From NCBI GenBank assembly GCA_039024435.1, contig JBCCQH010000028.1:1-64000 (forward strand): a stretch of 64,000 nt of DNA, given 5' to 3'. Both the position numbers and the translations under genes were made by a program. The notes below the pieces were generated by a model. That model ran no database searches. It was not told the DNA's origin and saw only the letters and a list, made by a program, of their open reading frames with translations. Below, piece after piece: positions 19,000-28,642 of this stretch (its first letter is position 1; every line of letters starts with the position of its first letter). The DNA comes from JBCCQH01 sp039024435 (GTDB taxonomy: Bacteria > Bacteroidota > Bacteroidia > J057 > JADKCL01).

Positions 19000-19423
19000 T
19001 CTGACAACTTATCTGCCGCACCTTTTCCCGAGACTCATTCACCATCCTCCGGCCCCAAGCCTCGGCCTCCCAAACAAACCCCAACCGAAAAAAACCACCC
19101 CCGGCAACTTTCCTCCATCAGTTTTTCCCCGCCTCTAAGTTATTGGGCGGAGCTTTTCAATTTGATTTCCAAAACGACAATATCGCGCCGATGAGAGGCA
19201 CTCGGGAAAAGCAAAACCGGCAAAAGCTCCCGGAGACGCACCTTGGGCCGTGAAGCAACAAACAATATGCCCCAAGCACCCGGGGCATGATCGCGAATGA
19301 ATTGACATGAATTGGTAGGCAAACGCCTCCATTTCCGTCCACAACTGCGTAATGAAACCCCCACAATGTTCTTTCATGGGGGAAGCGCATTCGCTTCATT
19401 GCATTGCAACCAATATCCTGCAC

Positions 19424-20755
19424 ATGTACCAAAAGCTACCTCCCCTCCTCCTTGTCATTCTCCTCTGCACCTGGCTGAGCCCAATGGCCCAATCGGGCTG
19501 GCAAATTACACCGGCGGGCACCGTCGACCGCTACGATGACATCTACTTCATCAATGCCGACACCGGCTGGGCCATCGCCCCGTACCAGAATTTTACCGGC
19601 AATCTGGGCCGCATTCTCCGGACCACCGACAGCGGCCAAAGCTGGGAGGTCCAACTGGACTCCTCCGGCCTCCCCTTCCGCTCCATGGGCTTTTTTGACG
19701 CACAAACGGGCTTCATCGGGGTGCTGGAAACCGGACTGACATCGGCCGACTCTGCGGTCATGATCCATACCGATGACGGAGGCCAAACCTGGTCCCCGGT
19801 CACCAACCTCCCCGGGCCGCGTCCGGCGGGGGGATGCGGCATCTTCATCGCGGGCGATTCCACGCTCTACGCGGTAGGCCGCTTTTACGGCCCTTCTCTG
19901 ATCTACAAAACCACGGATCGCGGCAACAGCTGGGAATACTGGTCACTGGATTCCCTTGCGGGTGGCCTCGTCGACGCTTACTTCTGGACCCCGGACTCAG
20001 GCATTGTGATTGGTAGTACGGGACCATTTCTGGATTCCGCGGGGGTCATTTTGCGAACCTACGACGGCGGTCAGACCTGGGCGCGCTTGTATGTGACCCA
20101 GGAAGATGAGCGCATGCTGTGGAAAATTTCCTTTCCCTCCCCCCAGATTGGCTACATCTCCATCCAGCAATTTGGCAACCAAACGCCGCAAAAATTCCTC
20201 AAAACCACCGACGGAGGCTTCACCTGGCAGGAATTGCCCTACCGCACGAATGTTTACAACGCACAAGCGATCGGATTCGTCAATGACAGCGTAGGCTGGA
20301 TCGGTGGCAATTTCAACGGAGCCTTGAATTTTGTCACCACCGACGGGGGGATGAGTTGGTCCAATGACATCTGGGGTGGCCGGGTCAACCGCATCCGCAT
20401 CGTGAATGACAGCGTCATATTTGCCAGTGGCCGCGAAGTATACCGCTGGGATGGATTTCCCCTGGTCAACTTGGACCCCAAAATCGATCTTTGGAACTGG
20501 GCCTTACACGCCCTCTACCCCAATCCGGTCGATCAGAGTACCTGGATTACCGTGGACATCCCCGAGAGTGCAGCAATTCAGGTTGGAATCTTTGACTTGC
20601 AAGGCCGCATGCTCCAGCAAGGCAAAGGAACAAGTTTTCCGGCGGGTCGCCACCAAATCGAATTGCTCACCGGTGACTTGCCCGATGGCGTATACCTGGT
20701 GCGGGTAAAAATGGGCGAAGTAATTCGGACCAACCGGCTCAAAGTGCAGCATTGA
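19424..20755 (+). CDS. Secreted YCF48/BNR-repeat protein with T9SS sorting domain
   Basis: A 443-residue exported protein. The signal peptide is MYQKLPPLLLVILLCTWLSP plus a short tail ending near AQS. The body is a run of YCF48/BNR-like propeller blades: repeated TTDSGQSWEVQ, HTDDGGQTWSPV, TYDGGQTWARLY and TTDGGFTWQELP, each preceded by a D-x-G-W-I/A turn. The last 80 residues (LYPNPVDQSTWITVDIPE to RTNRLKVQH) are a type A T9SS C-terminal domain, so the protein should cross the outer membrane and be attached or released. The ATG at 19424 is used because an upstream extension lacks a signal sequence. The ligand is unknown. Confidence 0.88.
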   Translation: MYQKLPPLLLVILLCTWLSPMAQSGWQITPAGTVDRYDDIYFINADTGWAIAPYQNFTGNLGRILRTTDSGQSWEVQLDSSGLPFRSMGFFDAQTGFIGVLETGLTSADSAVMIHTDDGGQTWSPVTNLPGPRPAGGCGIFIAGDSTLYAVGRFYGPSLIYKTTDRGNSWEYWSLDSLAGGLVDAYFWTPDSGIVIGSTGPFLDSAGVILRTYDGGQTWARLYVTQEDERMLWKISFPSPQIGYISIQQFGNQTPQKFLKTTDGGFTWQELPYRTNVYNAQAIGFVNDSVGWIGGNFNGALNFVTTDGGMSWSNDIWGGRVNRIRIVNDSVIFASGREVYRWDGFPLVNLDPKIDLWNWALHALYPNPVDQSTWITVDIPESAAIQVGIFDLQGRMLQQGKGTSFPAGRHQIELLTGDLPDGVYLVRVKMGEVIRTNRLKVQH

Positions 20756-20825
20756 CCGGAGAGGGGTGAGATCTCCTGGTGTGAAGATTGTGGGCTCGGA
20801 AATGGCGATTCCGCCAGATTCGCTG

Positions 20826-20833
20826 TATCTTTG
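20826..20833 (+). promoter_or_regulatory. Candidate -7 box of prfC promoter
   Basis: TATCTTTG matches TAnnTTTG, 21 bp before the prfC ATG, giving a very short leader. Confidence 0.5.
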
Positions 20834-20854
20834 CCCCCGCAAAAACGGCACTCC

Positions 20855-22453
20855 ATGAACAACAAAGAAGAGATCTCGAAACGGCGCACCTTTGCCATTA
20901 TTTCTCACCCGGATGCGGGGAAGACGACCTTGACGGAAAAATTGCTCCTCTTCGGGGGCGCCATCCAGACGGCGGGGGCGGTCAAAAGCAACAAAATCCG
21001 CAAAACCGCCGCCTCCGACTTCATGGAAATCGAACGGCAGCGGGGCATCTCGGTTGCTACCTCGGTGATGGCGTTTGAGTACAACGATGCCCTCATCAAC
21101 CTGCTCGATACGCCGGGCCACAAAGACTTCGCCGAAGATACCTACCGCACCCTCACAGCGGTCGATTCGGTCATCCTGGTGATTGACTGCGTAAAGGGAG
21201 TGGAAGAGCAGACGGAAAGGCTGATGGAAGTCTGCCGAATGCGGGATACCCCGGTGATCATTTTTATCAACAAGATGGACCGCCCGGGCCGCGATCCCTT
21301 TGAGTTGCTCGACGAACTGGAAGAAAAATTGCGCATCAACGTGCGCCCCCTCTCCTGGCCCATCGGGATGGGATCGGACTTCAAAGGGGTCTACGAACTG
21401 GAAAGCAAGAATATCCGCTTGTTTGAAGCCAATATCCAAAAGGTCGCCAACAAAGTCGTCGAAATCAACGATCTAGCGGACCCGCGCCTGGACGCGGAGG
21501 TCGGAGAACTGGCCGAATTGTTCCGGGAAGAGGTCGAACTGGTAGAGGGCGTCTACGACGAATTCGACATGGAAGCCTACCAAGCCGGCCAGTTGGCTCC
21601 GGTATTTTTTGGCTCGGCGCTGTACAATTTTGGGGTCAAGGAACTCCTGGAGCGGTTCATCACGATTGCCCCGATGCCGGGTTCCCGCCCCACCGATCAG
21701 GGGCCCATCGATCCCTTGCAGAAAGATTTTAGCGGATTTGTCTTTAAGATCCACGCCAATCTCGATCCGCGCCACCGGGACCGAATCGCTTTCCTCCGGG
21801 TCTGCTCCGGCAGGTTTGAGCGCAACAAATTTTACCACCACGTACGCCTGGACAAAAACCTGCGCTTCAGCAATCCCGCGACGTTTTTGGCCCAGCGCAA
21901 AAGCATTGTGGAAGAAGCCTTCCCCGGGGATGTCATCGGACTGTACGACACCGGCAACTTCAAAATTGGGGATACCCTAACCGAAGGCGATGATTTTACC
22001 TTTCGGGGAATTCCGACCTTTTCGCCGGAAATCTTCAAAGAGCTGATCAATGACAACCCGATGAAAAGCAAGCAGTTGGCGAAAGGTGTGAAGCAACTCA
22101 CGGATGAGGGGGTCGCCCAGCTATTTACCCAACAGCCCGGAAATCGCCTGGTTGTGGGGACGGTCGGGGAACTTCAGTTTGAGGTTATCCAGTACCGCTT
22201 GCAACACGAGTACGGAGCGCATTGCCACTTCGTCCCGATGAAGTTTCACAAGGCCTGCTGGATCACTTCCGACAACGAGGAAGTTTTGGAGAAATTTATT
22301 CGCCTCAAGCCCAAGTACATCTGCCGGGACAAAGACGACAACTTGGTCTTTCTGGCGGGCTCCGAATGGACGCTCAACATGGAGAAACAGAACTACCCGG
22401 AAATCACTTTCCACACGACTTCCGAGTTCAAGACCCAGGCCCTGAGCAATTGA
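20855..22453 (+). CDS. prfC: Peptide chain release factor 3
   Basis: Translational GTPase that strips RF1/RF2 from the ribosome after termination. The protein is 532 residues. G1 is SHPDAGKTTLTEK, G2 lies within RQRGISVATSV, G3 is DTPGHKDF and G4 is NKMDRPGRDP. Domain II/III sequences follow, including FVFKIHANLDPRHRDRIAFL and the RF3-specific GAHCHFVPMKFHKACWI. The start at 20855 (MNNKEEISKRRTFAII) matches the family N-terminus; the frame extends a few codons upstream into the promoter. It converges on the lyase-like gene 34 bp away. Confidence 0.97.
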   Translation: MNNKEEISKRRTFAIISHPDAGKTTLTEKLLLFGGAIQTAGAVKSNKIRKTAASDFMEIERQRGISVATSVMAFEYNDALINLLDTPGHKDFAEDTYRTLTAVDSVILVIDCVKGVEEQTERLMEVCRMRDTPVIIFINKMDRPGRDPFELLDELEEKLRINVRPLSWPIGMGSDFKGVYELESKNIRLFEANIQKVANKVVEINDLADPRLDAEVGELAELFREEVELVEGVYDEFDMEAYQAGQLAPVFFGSALYNFGVKELLERFITIAPMPGSRPTDQGPIDPLQKDFSGFVFKIHANLDPRHRDRIAFLRVCSGRFERNKFYHHVRLDKNLRFSNPATFLAQRKSIVEEAFPGDVIGLYDTGNFKIGDTLTEGDDFTFRGIPTFSPEIFKELINDNPMKSKQLAKGVKQLTDEGVAQLFTQQPGNRLVVGTVGELQFEVIQYRLQHEYGAHCHFVPMKFHKACWITSDNEEVLEKFIRLKPKYICRDKDDNLVFLAGSEWTLNMEKQNYPEITFHTTSEFKTQALSN

Positions 22454-22487
22454 GCGGGCATCGCCCCCCCACTACCCGGCTATACGC

Positions 22488-23951
22488 TCACTTTTCCGGG
22501 GCCAAGCGGTTGTTTTCCAGCGTGTAGAATCCGTGCAAGGCGTTTTTCACGAGGTCTTTCAGATCGCCGCTTCCGGCGAGGGCATCCATCATCCCGTACA
22601 TGGCAGCGGTCCGGCCGTGGCCCACACCGCCGGAGGAATAGGCATCCTGCAACTTGCGGAACAATCCGGGCGGCAAAACCGCTTTCAAGCCTTTGAATGC
22701 AGCCACTTGAACACCCGTGGAGACTTTGTTCCAGGACAATTTACGCGCCTTCTGCACCGCCACCTGCAAGTCGGCGAGGAATTCATCCACCAAGCCGTAG
22801 TGGACCTGGCTCACGGTCAGGTGCAAACTCGCCGGGAACTGCTGCCGGTCAAAATGCCACCCCATCAGGTTCAGTTCGTCCCCGAGCGCGTAGATATCGA
22901 GTTGCTCGGAACCAAATGCAATCAGGCTCATGTCTGGATCCCCCAATACTTGCAGCTCGGGCACCGCTTCGATACCGGCTTTGATGGCTAGTGTGGCTTT
23001 CATGGTCCGGTCGGCAAGCTTCAGGTAGCCCTCCATCCCAATGACATTTAAGGCTGCCCAGGCGGCGGCAATTGCTCCGCCCGGCCGCGTGCCCAGCATC
23101 GTCGACGATCCGTAGATGCCACCCGACCAGTCGGTATACACGTAAAATTGGTATTTGCGCAGATTTGCATCGCGGTACAGGATGACCGAAGCACCTTTGG
23201 CGGCGTAGGCGTACTTGTGAAGATCGGCCGAAATCGAGGTAACTCCGGGCAGGCAGAAATCCCAATCCGGAACCGCGTGGCCAAGTTTCCGGGCAAATGG
23301 AAGCAAAAATCCCCCGATGCAGGCATCCACGTGCAACAGCAGGTCCCGCTCCAAAGCCAAATCGGATAGGTCCCGGATCGGATCGATAACGCCGTGGGGA
23401 TAGCAAGGCGCCGATCCCACGAGCATGATGGTATTTTCATTGATCGCCGCCCGGACCTCGTTCATGTCCACCCGATAGTCTTCCCCGACGCCGACCAGCA
23501 CGCCTTTTACGCCGAAGTAATGAAAGGCTTTGTGGAAAGCCGGGTGCGCCGAATTCGGGATGACCACTTCAGGAGCGGTGATTCCGGGCCGATTGGCGCG
23601 GGCCCATTCGCGGGCGGTTTTGACCGCCAGGAGGATGCTTTCGGTTCCGCCCGAGGTCATCGTCCCGGTGGCTTTCCGGCCGCCGTGCAACAGGTCGGTA
23701 GCCATGCCGACCACCTCACTTTCAAAGCGGCGCAGACTGGGAAATGCGGAGGGGTTGAGGGCATTTTCCGAGAAAAACATATTGTAAGCGGCCTTTACCG
23801 CGCTGGCGTACTCTTCACCGGGGTGATACACCAGACAAAAAGCCTTGCCGTCTTGCCAGCGGGTGTCTTCGTGCCGGGCGTCGGTCATTTTTTGCAAGAG
23901 AGCTTCCGGACTGAGTCCTTCGGTGGGGATGTGGATGCTGGATCGTTTCAT
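22488..23951 (-). CDS. PLP-dependent sphingosine-1-phosphate-lyase-like enzyme
   Basis: Fold-type I pyridoxal-phosphate enzyme of the group II decarboxylase/S1P lyase branch, 487 residues. The cofactor lysine is Lys246 in SADLHKYAYAAKG, the same HKY context as eukaryotic S1P lyase. GTMTSGGTESILLAVKTARE binds the phosphate, and HVDACIGGFLLPF supplies the aspartate that contacts the PLP ring nitrogen. Residues 425-487 add a C-terminal region (AAFKGLKAVLPPGLFRKLQD) seen in the bacterial lyases. Members of Saprospiria and related Bacteroidota make sphingolipids, so a role in long-chain-base-phosphate breakdown is plausible but inferred. It sits 50 bp after the M19 dipeptidase gene, in the same direction. 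Confidence 0.88.
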   Translation of the reverse strand: MKRSSIHIPTEGLSPEALLQKMTDARHEDTRWQDGKAFCLVYHPGEEYASAVKAAYNMFFSENALNPSAFPSLRRFESEVVGMATDLLHGGRKATGTMTSGGTESILLAVKTAREWARANRPGITAPEVVIPNSAHPAFHKAFHYFGVKGVLVGVGEDYRVDMNEVRAAINENTIMLVGSAPCYPHGVIDPIRDLSDLALERDLLLHVDACIGGFLLPFARKLGHAVPDWDFCLPGVTSISADLHKYAYAAKGASVILYRDANLRKYQFYVYTDWSGGIYGSSTMLGTRPGGAIAAAWAALNVIGMEGYLKLADRTMKATLAIKAGIEAVPELQVLGDPDMSLIAFGSEQLDIYALGDELNLMGWHFDRQQFPASLHLTVSQVHYGLVDEFLADLQVAVQKARKLSWNKVSTGVQVAAFKGLKAVLPPGLFRKLQDAYSSGGVGHGRTAAMYGMMDALAGSGDLKDLVKNALHGFYTLENNRLAPEK

Positions 23952-24001
23952 AGTGCGTGGGGAGAATGAGGCCCTCCCGAGCCGGTATGGGGTTTACGTT
24001 C

Positions 24002-25444
24002 TTAGAAATGCTTTCTCAGGAATGCCAGGGCATTGGTCTGCATAATTTTCCGCACGATCTCCTCCGGTGTGTAACCAAACCAGAGTTCCTTGCGGAAACG
24101 GGTACGGGTCAGGTAGTCGAGCAGGTCCGTTTTGAGTTCGGGCAGTGCAGAGGCGTCGGGATAAATGTCCACGTGGGTGATCAGACCGTCGTAGTCGGTC
24201 CCCACCGCCAAAACATCCCAAGCCGAGCGGTCCCCGATGGCGTGGACCACCTGAAAGATATTGTTCACGATGAGTTCCACGAAGGCTTGCCGGATTTGCT
24301 GCGTGCTTTCCATTTCGCGGATTTGCTGCAGGACTTCCGGGCTGCCGAGTAGACCTTTGTCGAGCATGACCCCGATCAGGCCGCCAGTTTGGTGGATAAA
24401 ACGGATTTCCTCGTCGGACAGATTGATGGTCCAATTGTGAAAGTAGCTGCCCCTCCCCTTGCGCTTGCGGTCGGCTTTGCGGCGGGAGTCTTTGAAAGTG
24501 GAAAATTCATTGACACCGGTGTGGCTGCAAATCACCGGGATTTTGTCCTGGGGATTGAGTCGGTTGTAGCTTTCCACAAACCGATAAAACTCCTGGCGCG
24601 ACCGCGTGCTCATGTGCTTGATGTCGATGAGGATGCGGCGACCGTTGTCCCGGGCCAGCATTTCGTGGACGACCGACCACCCCAAATCCGTAATCCCGGT
24701 GTCGAGACCGGGCTTCTGGTTGTAGGCCTGAAAGATGGGCGGCTTGAAACTCCGGGAATGCCCGGCAAGTTCATTGTAGAAATGATGCGACAGATTGATG
24801 AAAAATGGGGCGAAATCCCAAGACTTGATGATGTTGACATTTTCGACCACATCCTTGCGCTTGGTCGGGGGAGCATCGGCATCCTGGGGAATGCCAGCGT
24901 TGAAGCAATGGGCGCCTTCCACCGTCACCACGACGGCGATGCAATCCGGATCCTCCCGGGTGACCGTTTCCAGTTCCGCCCAGTTGGCGACCAAGCAGTA
25001 ACGGTACTTGCCATCGGGGGACCCGCCCTGACCTTTGGTCAGAAAGGCGTACTGAGCACAAAGTTCCTCGAAGTAATTGTTGTTTTGGCGGAGGGCTTTC
25101 AGTTGGTGGGCATCGATACCGGTAACGGTGCGCAGCACTTGGTCGGCCTTGGCGCGGCCCATTACTGCGGAGGGCAATTTGCGGAAATTTAGAAAGCCTT
25201 TTTCGACCGGATAAAGGGAATCAAATACCACCCGGATCTTTCCGGCGGCACAGTTCAGCAGATTGGCCTGGCTCGACTTAGCAATCTCTTTGGTTTTGAG
25301 CCGGGCCCAACGACTTATGGTCGTATTGAAGCTGTCGTTTTCCGTCGGTTCCCACAAATTGCGGCGACCATGACGGAAAGGTGTATTGTAAGCGCGGAGC
25401 GTAGGGTGTGCGTGTATATCGACAAAAAAATCTTCGGTGATCAT
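24002..25444 (-). CDS. Membrane dipeptidase, peptidase family M19
   Basis: Zinc-dependent dipeptidase-fold protein of 480 residues. It starts FFVDIHAHPTLRAY, where H-x-H supplies the first metal ligands. Other family elements are VVVTVEGAHCF (bridging Glu), FFINLSHHFYNELAG, IDIKHMSTRSRQEF, VICSHTGVNEF and AVGTDYDGLI. The length exceeds the usual 350-400 because of inserts around residues 20-80 and 320-360. No signal peptide is present, so despite the family name it is probably cytoplasmic. The start is the ATG at 25444; a TTG one codon earlier is also in frame. It heads an apparent two-gene unit with the lyase-like enzyme. Confidence 0.85.
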   Translation of the reverse strand: MITEDFFVDIHAHPTLRAYNTPFRHGRRNLWEPTENDSFNTTISRWARLKTKEIAKSSQANLLNCAAGKIRVVFDSLYPVEKGFLNFRKLPSAVMGRAKADQVLRTVTGIDAHQLKALRQNNNYFEELCAQYAFLTKGQGGSPDGKYRYCLVANWAELETVTREDPDCIAVVVTVEGAHCFNAGIPQDADAPPTKRKDVVENVNIIKSWDFAPFFINLSHHFYNELAGHSRSFKPPIFQAYNQKPGLDTGITDLGWSVVHEMLARDNGRRILIDIKHMSTRSRQEFYRFVESYNRLNPQDKIPVICSHTGVNEFSTFKDSRRKADRKRKGRGSYFHNWTINLSDEEIRFIHQTGGLIGVMLDKGLLGSPEVLQQIREMESTQQIRQAFVELIVNNIFQVVHAIGDRSAWDVLAVGTDYDGLITHVDIYPDASALPELKTDLLDYLTRTRFRKELWFGYTPEEIVRKIMQTNALAFLRKHF

Positions 25445-25586
25445 CAACTTTTCGGCAATGGTTGGTAAGGATCAAGCGGATACAGAAATCCCGGATTGAG
25501 AACTTCCATCGTCAACTTCTGGATGTGGGTTTATTTGGACAGGCAATTGCTACTCGATTCCGTCCTCGGATCCCCCTTCAGTTATA

Positions 25587-25594
25587 CAAAGATA
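25587..25594 (-). promoter_or_regulatory. Candidate -7 box for the M19 dipeptidase unit
   Basis: On the minus strand this reads TATCTTTG, a full match to TAnnTTTG, about 143 bp upstream of the dipeptidase start, implying a leader of roughly 130 nt. Confidence 0.4.
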
Positions 25595-25811
25595 GGAATA
25601 ATTTTGTTCGATTTTCGGAATATTTAATATTTAACAATTTTAACAACTAGAATATTGGTCCGAATTGGAATCGCTCCGGCGGATCGGTAGCCGGGTCCAG
25701 GCCAACGGGTTCGGCCTGAGACCAGGTAAGCAACCATGCGGTTTCCGGGAAAATTCGTCGCGGATTTGGCGGCATTCATCCAGAATATGACAAGAAATAG
25801 CCGGCAATTTC

Positions 25812-25819
25812 TATCTTTG
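25812..25819 (+). promoter_or_regulatory. Candidate -7 box of kbp promoter
   Basis: TATCTTTG matches TAnnTTTG and lies 40 bp before the kbp ATG. Confidence 0.5.
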
Positions 25820-25859
25820 CACCGATCAAATTTCAATTACTCCAAAAAACACACCATCC

Positions 25860-26315
25860 ATGGGAATATTTGATTTTATTCGTGAAGCGGGCAAAGAGAA
25901 AGCCGTTGAGGACAACGTAAACGCCAATATCAACACGGTTTTGACCAAGAAGCTGGAAGAGTACGGCCTGGAAGTCAGTGGGGTCGAGGTGAAGCTGGAA
26001 GATGGCGTCATTACGGTGACCGGCGAAGCAGCCGATCAAGCTACCCGGGAAAAAGTCGTGATGGCCCTGGGAAATCTGAAGGGTGTTTCGCAGGTCGATG
26101 ACCAGATGACCCTGCCGGAAGGCGCCGTTGTGGCCGCGAAAGAACCCGTCTTCCACACCGTCGTCCGCGGTGATTCGCTGAGCAAAATCGCCAAGCAGTA
26201 CTACGGCAACGCCATGAAGTACCCGGTGATCTTCGAAGCCAACAAACCGATGCTGAAGGATCCCAACCTCATCTACCCGGGTCAGTACCTCCGCATCCCC
26301 GATGCCGAAGCATAA
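25860..26315 (+). CDS. kbp: BON + LysM protein, Kbp/YgaU family
   Basis: A 151-residue soluble protein matching E. coli YgaU/Kbp along its whole length, including the start MGIFDFIREAGKE. A BON domain occupies roughly residues 20-85 (VSGVEVKLEDGVITVTGEAA, then GNLKGVSQVDDQM). A LysM domain follows at about 95-150 (FHTVVRGDSLSKIAKQYYGN, ANKPMLKDPNLIYPGQYLRI). In E. coli the protein binds potassium and changes conformation; whether this one does so is inferred. No signal peptide is present. A strong bidirectional terminator follows immediately. Confidence 0.93.
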   Translation: MGIFDFIREAGKEKAVEDNVNANINTVLTKKLEEYGLEVSGVEVKLEDGVITVTGEAADQATREKVVMALGNLKGVSQVDDQMTLPEGAVVAAKEPVFHTVVRGDSLSKIAKQYYGNAMKYPVIFEANKPMLKDPNLIYPGQYLRIPDAEA

Positions 26316-26333
26316 GACAACTTGCATATCCAT

Positions 26334-26364
26334 AAAAAGGGGAACGTAACCGTTCCCCTTTTTT
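26334..26364. terminator. Rho-independent terminator after kbp
   Basis: AAAAAGGGGAACG (26334-26346), loop TAAC, then CGTTCCCCTTTTT (26351-26363) plus one more T. It is a perfect 13-bp stem with an A-run before and a T-run after, so it can act in both directions. Confidence 0.92.
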
Positions 26365-26437
26365 GCGTTATGGGGTAGATTTGCGGGATACAACGCAATT
26401 GTACTGCTCTCGGACCACAAACACTGAACCATTGCCC

Positions 26438-27373
26438 ATGCAACTGCTCAAGTTCACCTTTGTCACCCTCCTTTTCACCGCTGGTCTCTCGGCTTGCGGG
26501 AATCCCAATCAAGAATTGATCGATTCGGCTCCGCTGATTTCGGAATCCTACACCGACGACCTCAACCGGGACCTGAAACTCGCCAAGGTACCGGAACGCA
26601 TCGTCTCGATGGCCCCCAATGTCACGGAAGTCATTTACGCCCTGGGCAAAGAAGACCACTTGGTAGCGCGCAGCCACGTCTGCGATTTCCCGGACGATGC
26701 CTACAACAAACTCGAAATCACAACGTTTCCGAGTCTGGATCTGCCTTCCATCGTGGCCCAAGAACCCGACTTGATCCTGGCCTCCAGCGAAATCCACAGC
26801 GAACAGATCATCGCTTCTTTCGAACAGCTCCGCCTGCCGCTCCTCTACCAAAGCTACAACCGACTAGAGGATGTCTGGCGAAACATGAATACCATCGGGG
26901 CGATGCTCCACGCCAAAGAAGAAGCCCAGCGGCTCACCGATTCGCTGGCCCGCATGGTCCAAACCATCGCCGATTCAACCGAAGGAGAAATCGGCTACCG
27001 GACCGCCATTTTGGTGGGCATTGATCCCATTACAGTGGTGGGAAAAAAGTGCTTCATGCACGAAGCACTGGAAAAATGCGGCGGCAAAAACGTATTTGCC
27101 AGCCTGGATGAATCCTACCCAACGGTGACTGCGGAACAACTGGTGCAGGCCGCACCGGAATACATCCTCCTGCCTTCGAACAACGACCAGGTCTACCAGG
27201 AGTTGATCGCCAAGTACCCCGATTTGCATACGAAACTGCCCGCCGCCTTGGACAACCACGTATTTCTGACCCGCCCGGACTTGATCGCCCGCCCCGGTCC
27301 CCGCATCGTAGAAGGCATGGTCGAACTCGTCCGCATCCTCCATCCCCGGGTGGACTTAACGGAACTGCTGTAA
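26438..27373 (+). CDS. ABC-transporter substrate-binding lipoprotein, BtuF/FecB-like
   Basis: A 311-residue lipoprotein with signal peptide MQLLKFTFVTLLFTAGLSAC (lipobox LSAC). The helical-backbone metal receptor fold is shown by RIVSMAPNVTEVIYALGKED, VCDFPDDAYNKLEITTFPSL, IVAQEPDLILASSEI and LEKCGGKNVFASLDESYPTV. Such proteins deliver cobalamin or ferric siderophores to a membrane permease. No permease or ATPase gene is adjacent, so the ligand is unassigned; the segment pattern is nearest to cobalamin-type members. The start at 26438 is fixed by the signal peptide. Confidence 0.87.
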   Translation: MQLLKFTFVTLLFTAGLSACGNPNQELIDSAPLISESYTDDLNRDLKLAKVPERIVSMAPNVTEVIYALGKEDHLVARSHVCDFPDDAYNKLEITTFPSLDLPSIVAQEPDLILASSEIHSEQIIASFEQLRLPLLYQSYNRLEDVWRNMNTIGAMLHAKEEAQRLTDSLARMVQTIADSTEGEIGYRTAILVGIDPITVVGKKCFMHEALEKCGGKNVFASLDESYPTVTAEQLVQAAPEYILLPSNNDQVYQELIAKYPDLHTKLPAALDNHVFLTRPDLIARPGPRIVEGMVELVRILHPRVDLTELL

Positions 27374-27439
27374 TTTTCAATGGGAGAATTTTCAATTCGC
27401 GGGCGTAGAGTTGCAAAATTCTCGATTGAACATTGACAA

Positions 27440-28642
27440 TTAACGCGGTTTTAATATTTCTTCCCGCTCGGGGTGGGCTTTCAGATAAGCTTGCAGAGGA
27501 GCGGAGGCGTGAAACTTTTCGTACTCGGTGAGGGTCGCGTAATTGATCGAGATCTGCTCGTTGAGCAATTGATCGAGCACCGGGACGGCAGCGGCGTAGT
27601 CTCGGATCTTGAGGAAATAGTCCAACAAGTAGACCCGAAAAAATACGTTTTGGGGTTCGGCCGCAACCGCCGCATCCAATGCGGCTCGGGTGGCGGCGGC
27701 ATCTCCCCGGAAGCCAGCGATTTCGGCGAGGTAAAAATTATAGTAGGCGTCGCGCTGGCCCAGAAATACATGGAAGGAATCCAGGGCCGCCTCCGCCAAG
27801 TCGTAATTCTCTTCGAGCAGATGTTTGCGGTAGCGCAAGGTATAGAGGCTTTCGTTGTCCGGGTAGGCCGCTTCGTAGGCGGCAAATTCCTCGGCAAACT
27901 GCTCCGGACGGCGTTCCAGAAAGCAGTACAAGCGGTCGAATTGCAACATGCGATTCGCCTGAAATTCAGCCGGTAACTGGGCAAATGCGGCTTCCGCCTC
28001 GTCCACTTTTTGTTCCCGGTAATAGCGAAACGCTTCGTCGCGCAGGGCAAACGTCTTTTGTAGTTCGGGCTCCATTGTGCCGTCGGGGATGCCCCCGGCC
28101 AGCACAAACTGTTTGATGATCCGATCCGTCTGCCAAATGCCCCGAAAAATGAAATACACGTCGGTGATCATCACGATCTGCGACTTGCCATCGTCCCGTA
28201 CTTCCAGTTTGAGATCGAAATAGAGCGCCCGTCCGTTTCTCAGGTCGATGCGGATCCGGAGCACTTGCGCCGCGTCCCGCTCCACTGCGCCCAAAATGAC
28301 CATTCCCGCGTAGCCTGAGCGCAGGCCCAGCAACAACTCTGGCAAAAAAACCATTTTTGCGATGCGCTCGGTAGCTTCCGGCAGCGGCATGGAATCGTTC
28401 AGGGCATTTTTGATCACTTCCGCCAGCCGGACCTGATCGCAGTGCAATTCGTAAAAGCGCTGGTCCTGCTGGGAAAAGGCCCGGGACAATGAGTCGGCAA
28501 AGGTCAGCGCGGTCTCTTGCGAGACCGGCCGGTACGCGATCTGCGGGCCAGTATCCACGGGGGCAGGCCCGCCACACCCGGTGAGCAGAATGACCAGCAA
28601 CAGTACCGGCAACAGCAATTGCTTCCCGATTCGATCAGGCAT
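27440..28642 (-). CDS. TPR-containing lipoprotein
   Basis: A 400-residue lipoprotein: the signal peptide MPDRIGKQLLLPVLLLVILL is followed by TGC as the lipobox cysteine. Residues 30-190 form a mixed alpha/beta domain without a recognised family. The rest is helical with TPR-like repeats (EAFRYYREQKVDEAEAAFAQ, DAYYNFYLAEIAGFRGDAAA, YDLAEAALDSFHVFLGQR). The ATG at 28642 overlaps the last bases of floA by 8 bp, so translation is probably coupled. The role is unknown; outer-membrane attachment facing the periplasm is likely. Confidence 0.75.
   Translation of the reverse strand: MPDRIGKQLLLPVLLLVILLTGCGGPAPVDTGPQIAYRPVSQETALTFADSLSRAFSQQDQRFYELHCDQVRLAEVIKNALNDSMPLPEATERIAKMVFLPELLLGLRSGYAGMVILGAVERDAAQVLRIRIDLRNGRALYFDLKLEVRDDGKSQIVMITDVYFIFRGIWQTDRIIKQFVLAGGIPDGTMEPELQKTFALRDEAFRYYREQKVDEAEAAFAQLPAEFQANRMLQFDRLYCFLERRPEQFAEEFAAYEAAYPDNESLYTLRYRKHLLEENYDLAEAALDSFHVFLGQRDAYYNFYLAEIAGFRGDAAATRAALDAAVAAEPQNVFFRVYLLDYFLKIRDYAAAVPVLDQLLNEQISINYATLTEYEKFHASAPLQAYLKAHPEREEILKPR

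Larger units (their letters stand above)
18697..19423. other. Long intergenic stretch without a convincing gene
   Basis: About 730 bases between purL and the YCF48-like gene. Apart from the purL -7 box and one short peptide-like frame (18859-18999, listed separately), no open frame has a recognisable family or signal, and no terminator or repeat is obvious. Confidence 0.5.
25445..25859. other. Divergent intergenic region between M19 gene and kbp
   Basis: 415 bases without a gene. It holds an AT-rich patch (25595-25650), the minus-strand -7 box at 25587-25594 and the plus-strand -7 box at 25812-25819. Nothing else is recognised. Confidence 0.6.

Noticed and set aside
26363..26437. N-terminal extension of the BtuF-like protein
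   Set aside because: It would start inside the kbp terminator and place the lipoprotein signal internally.
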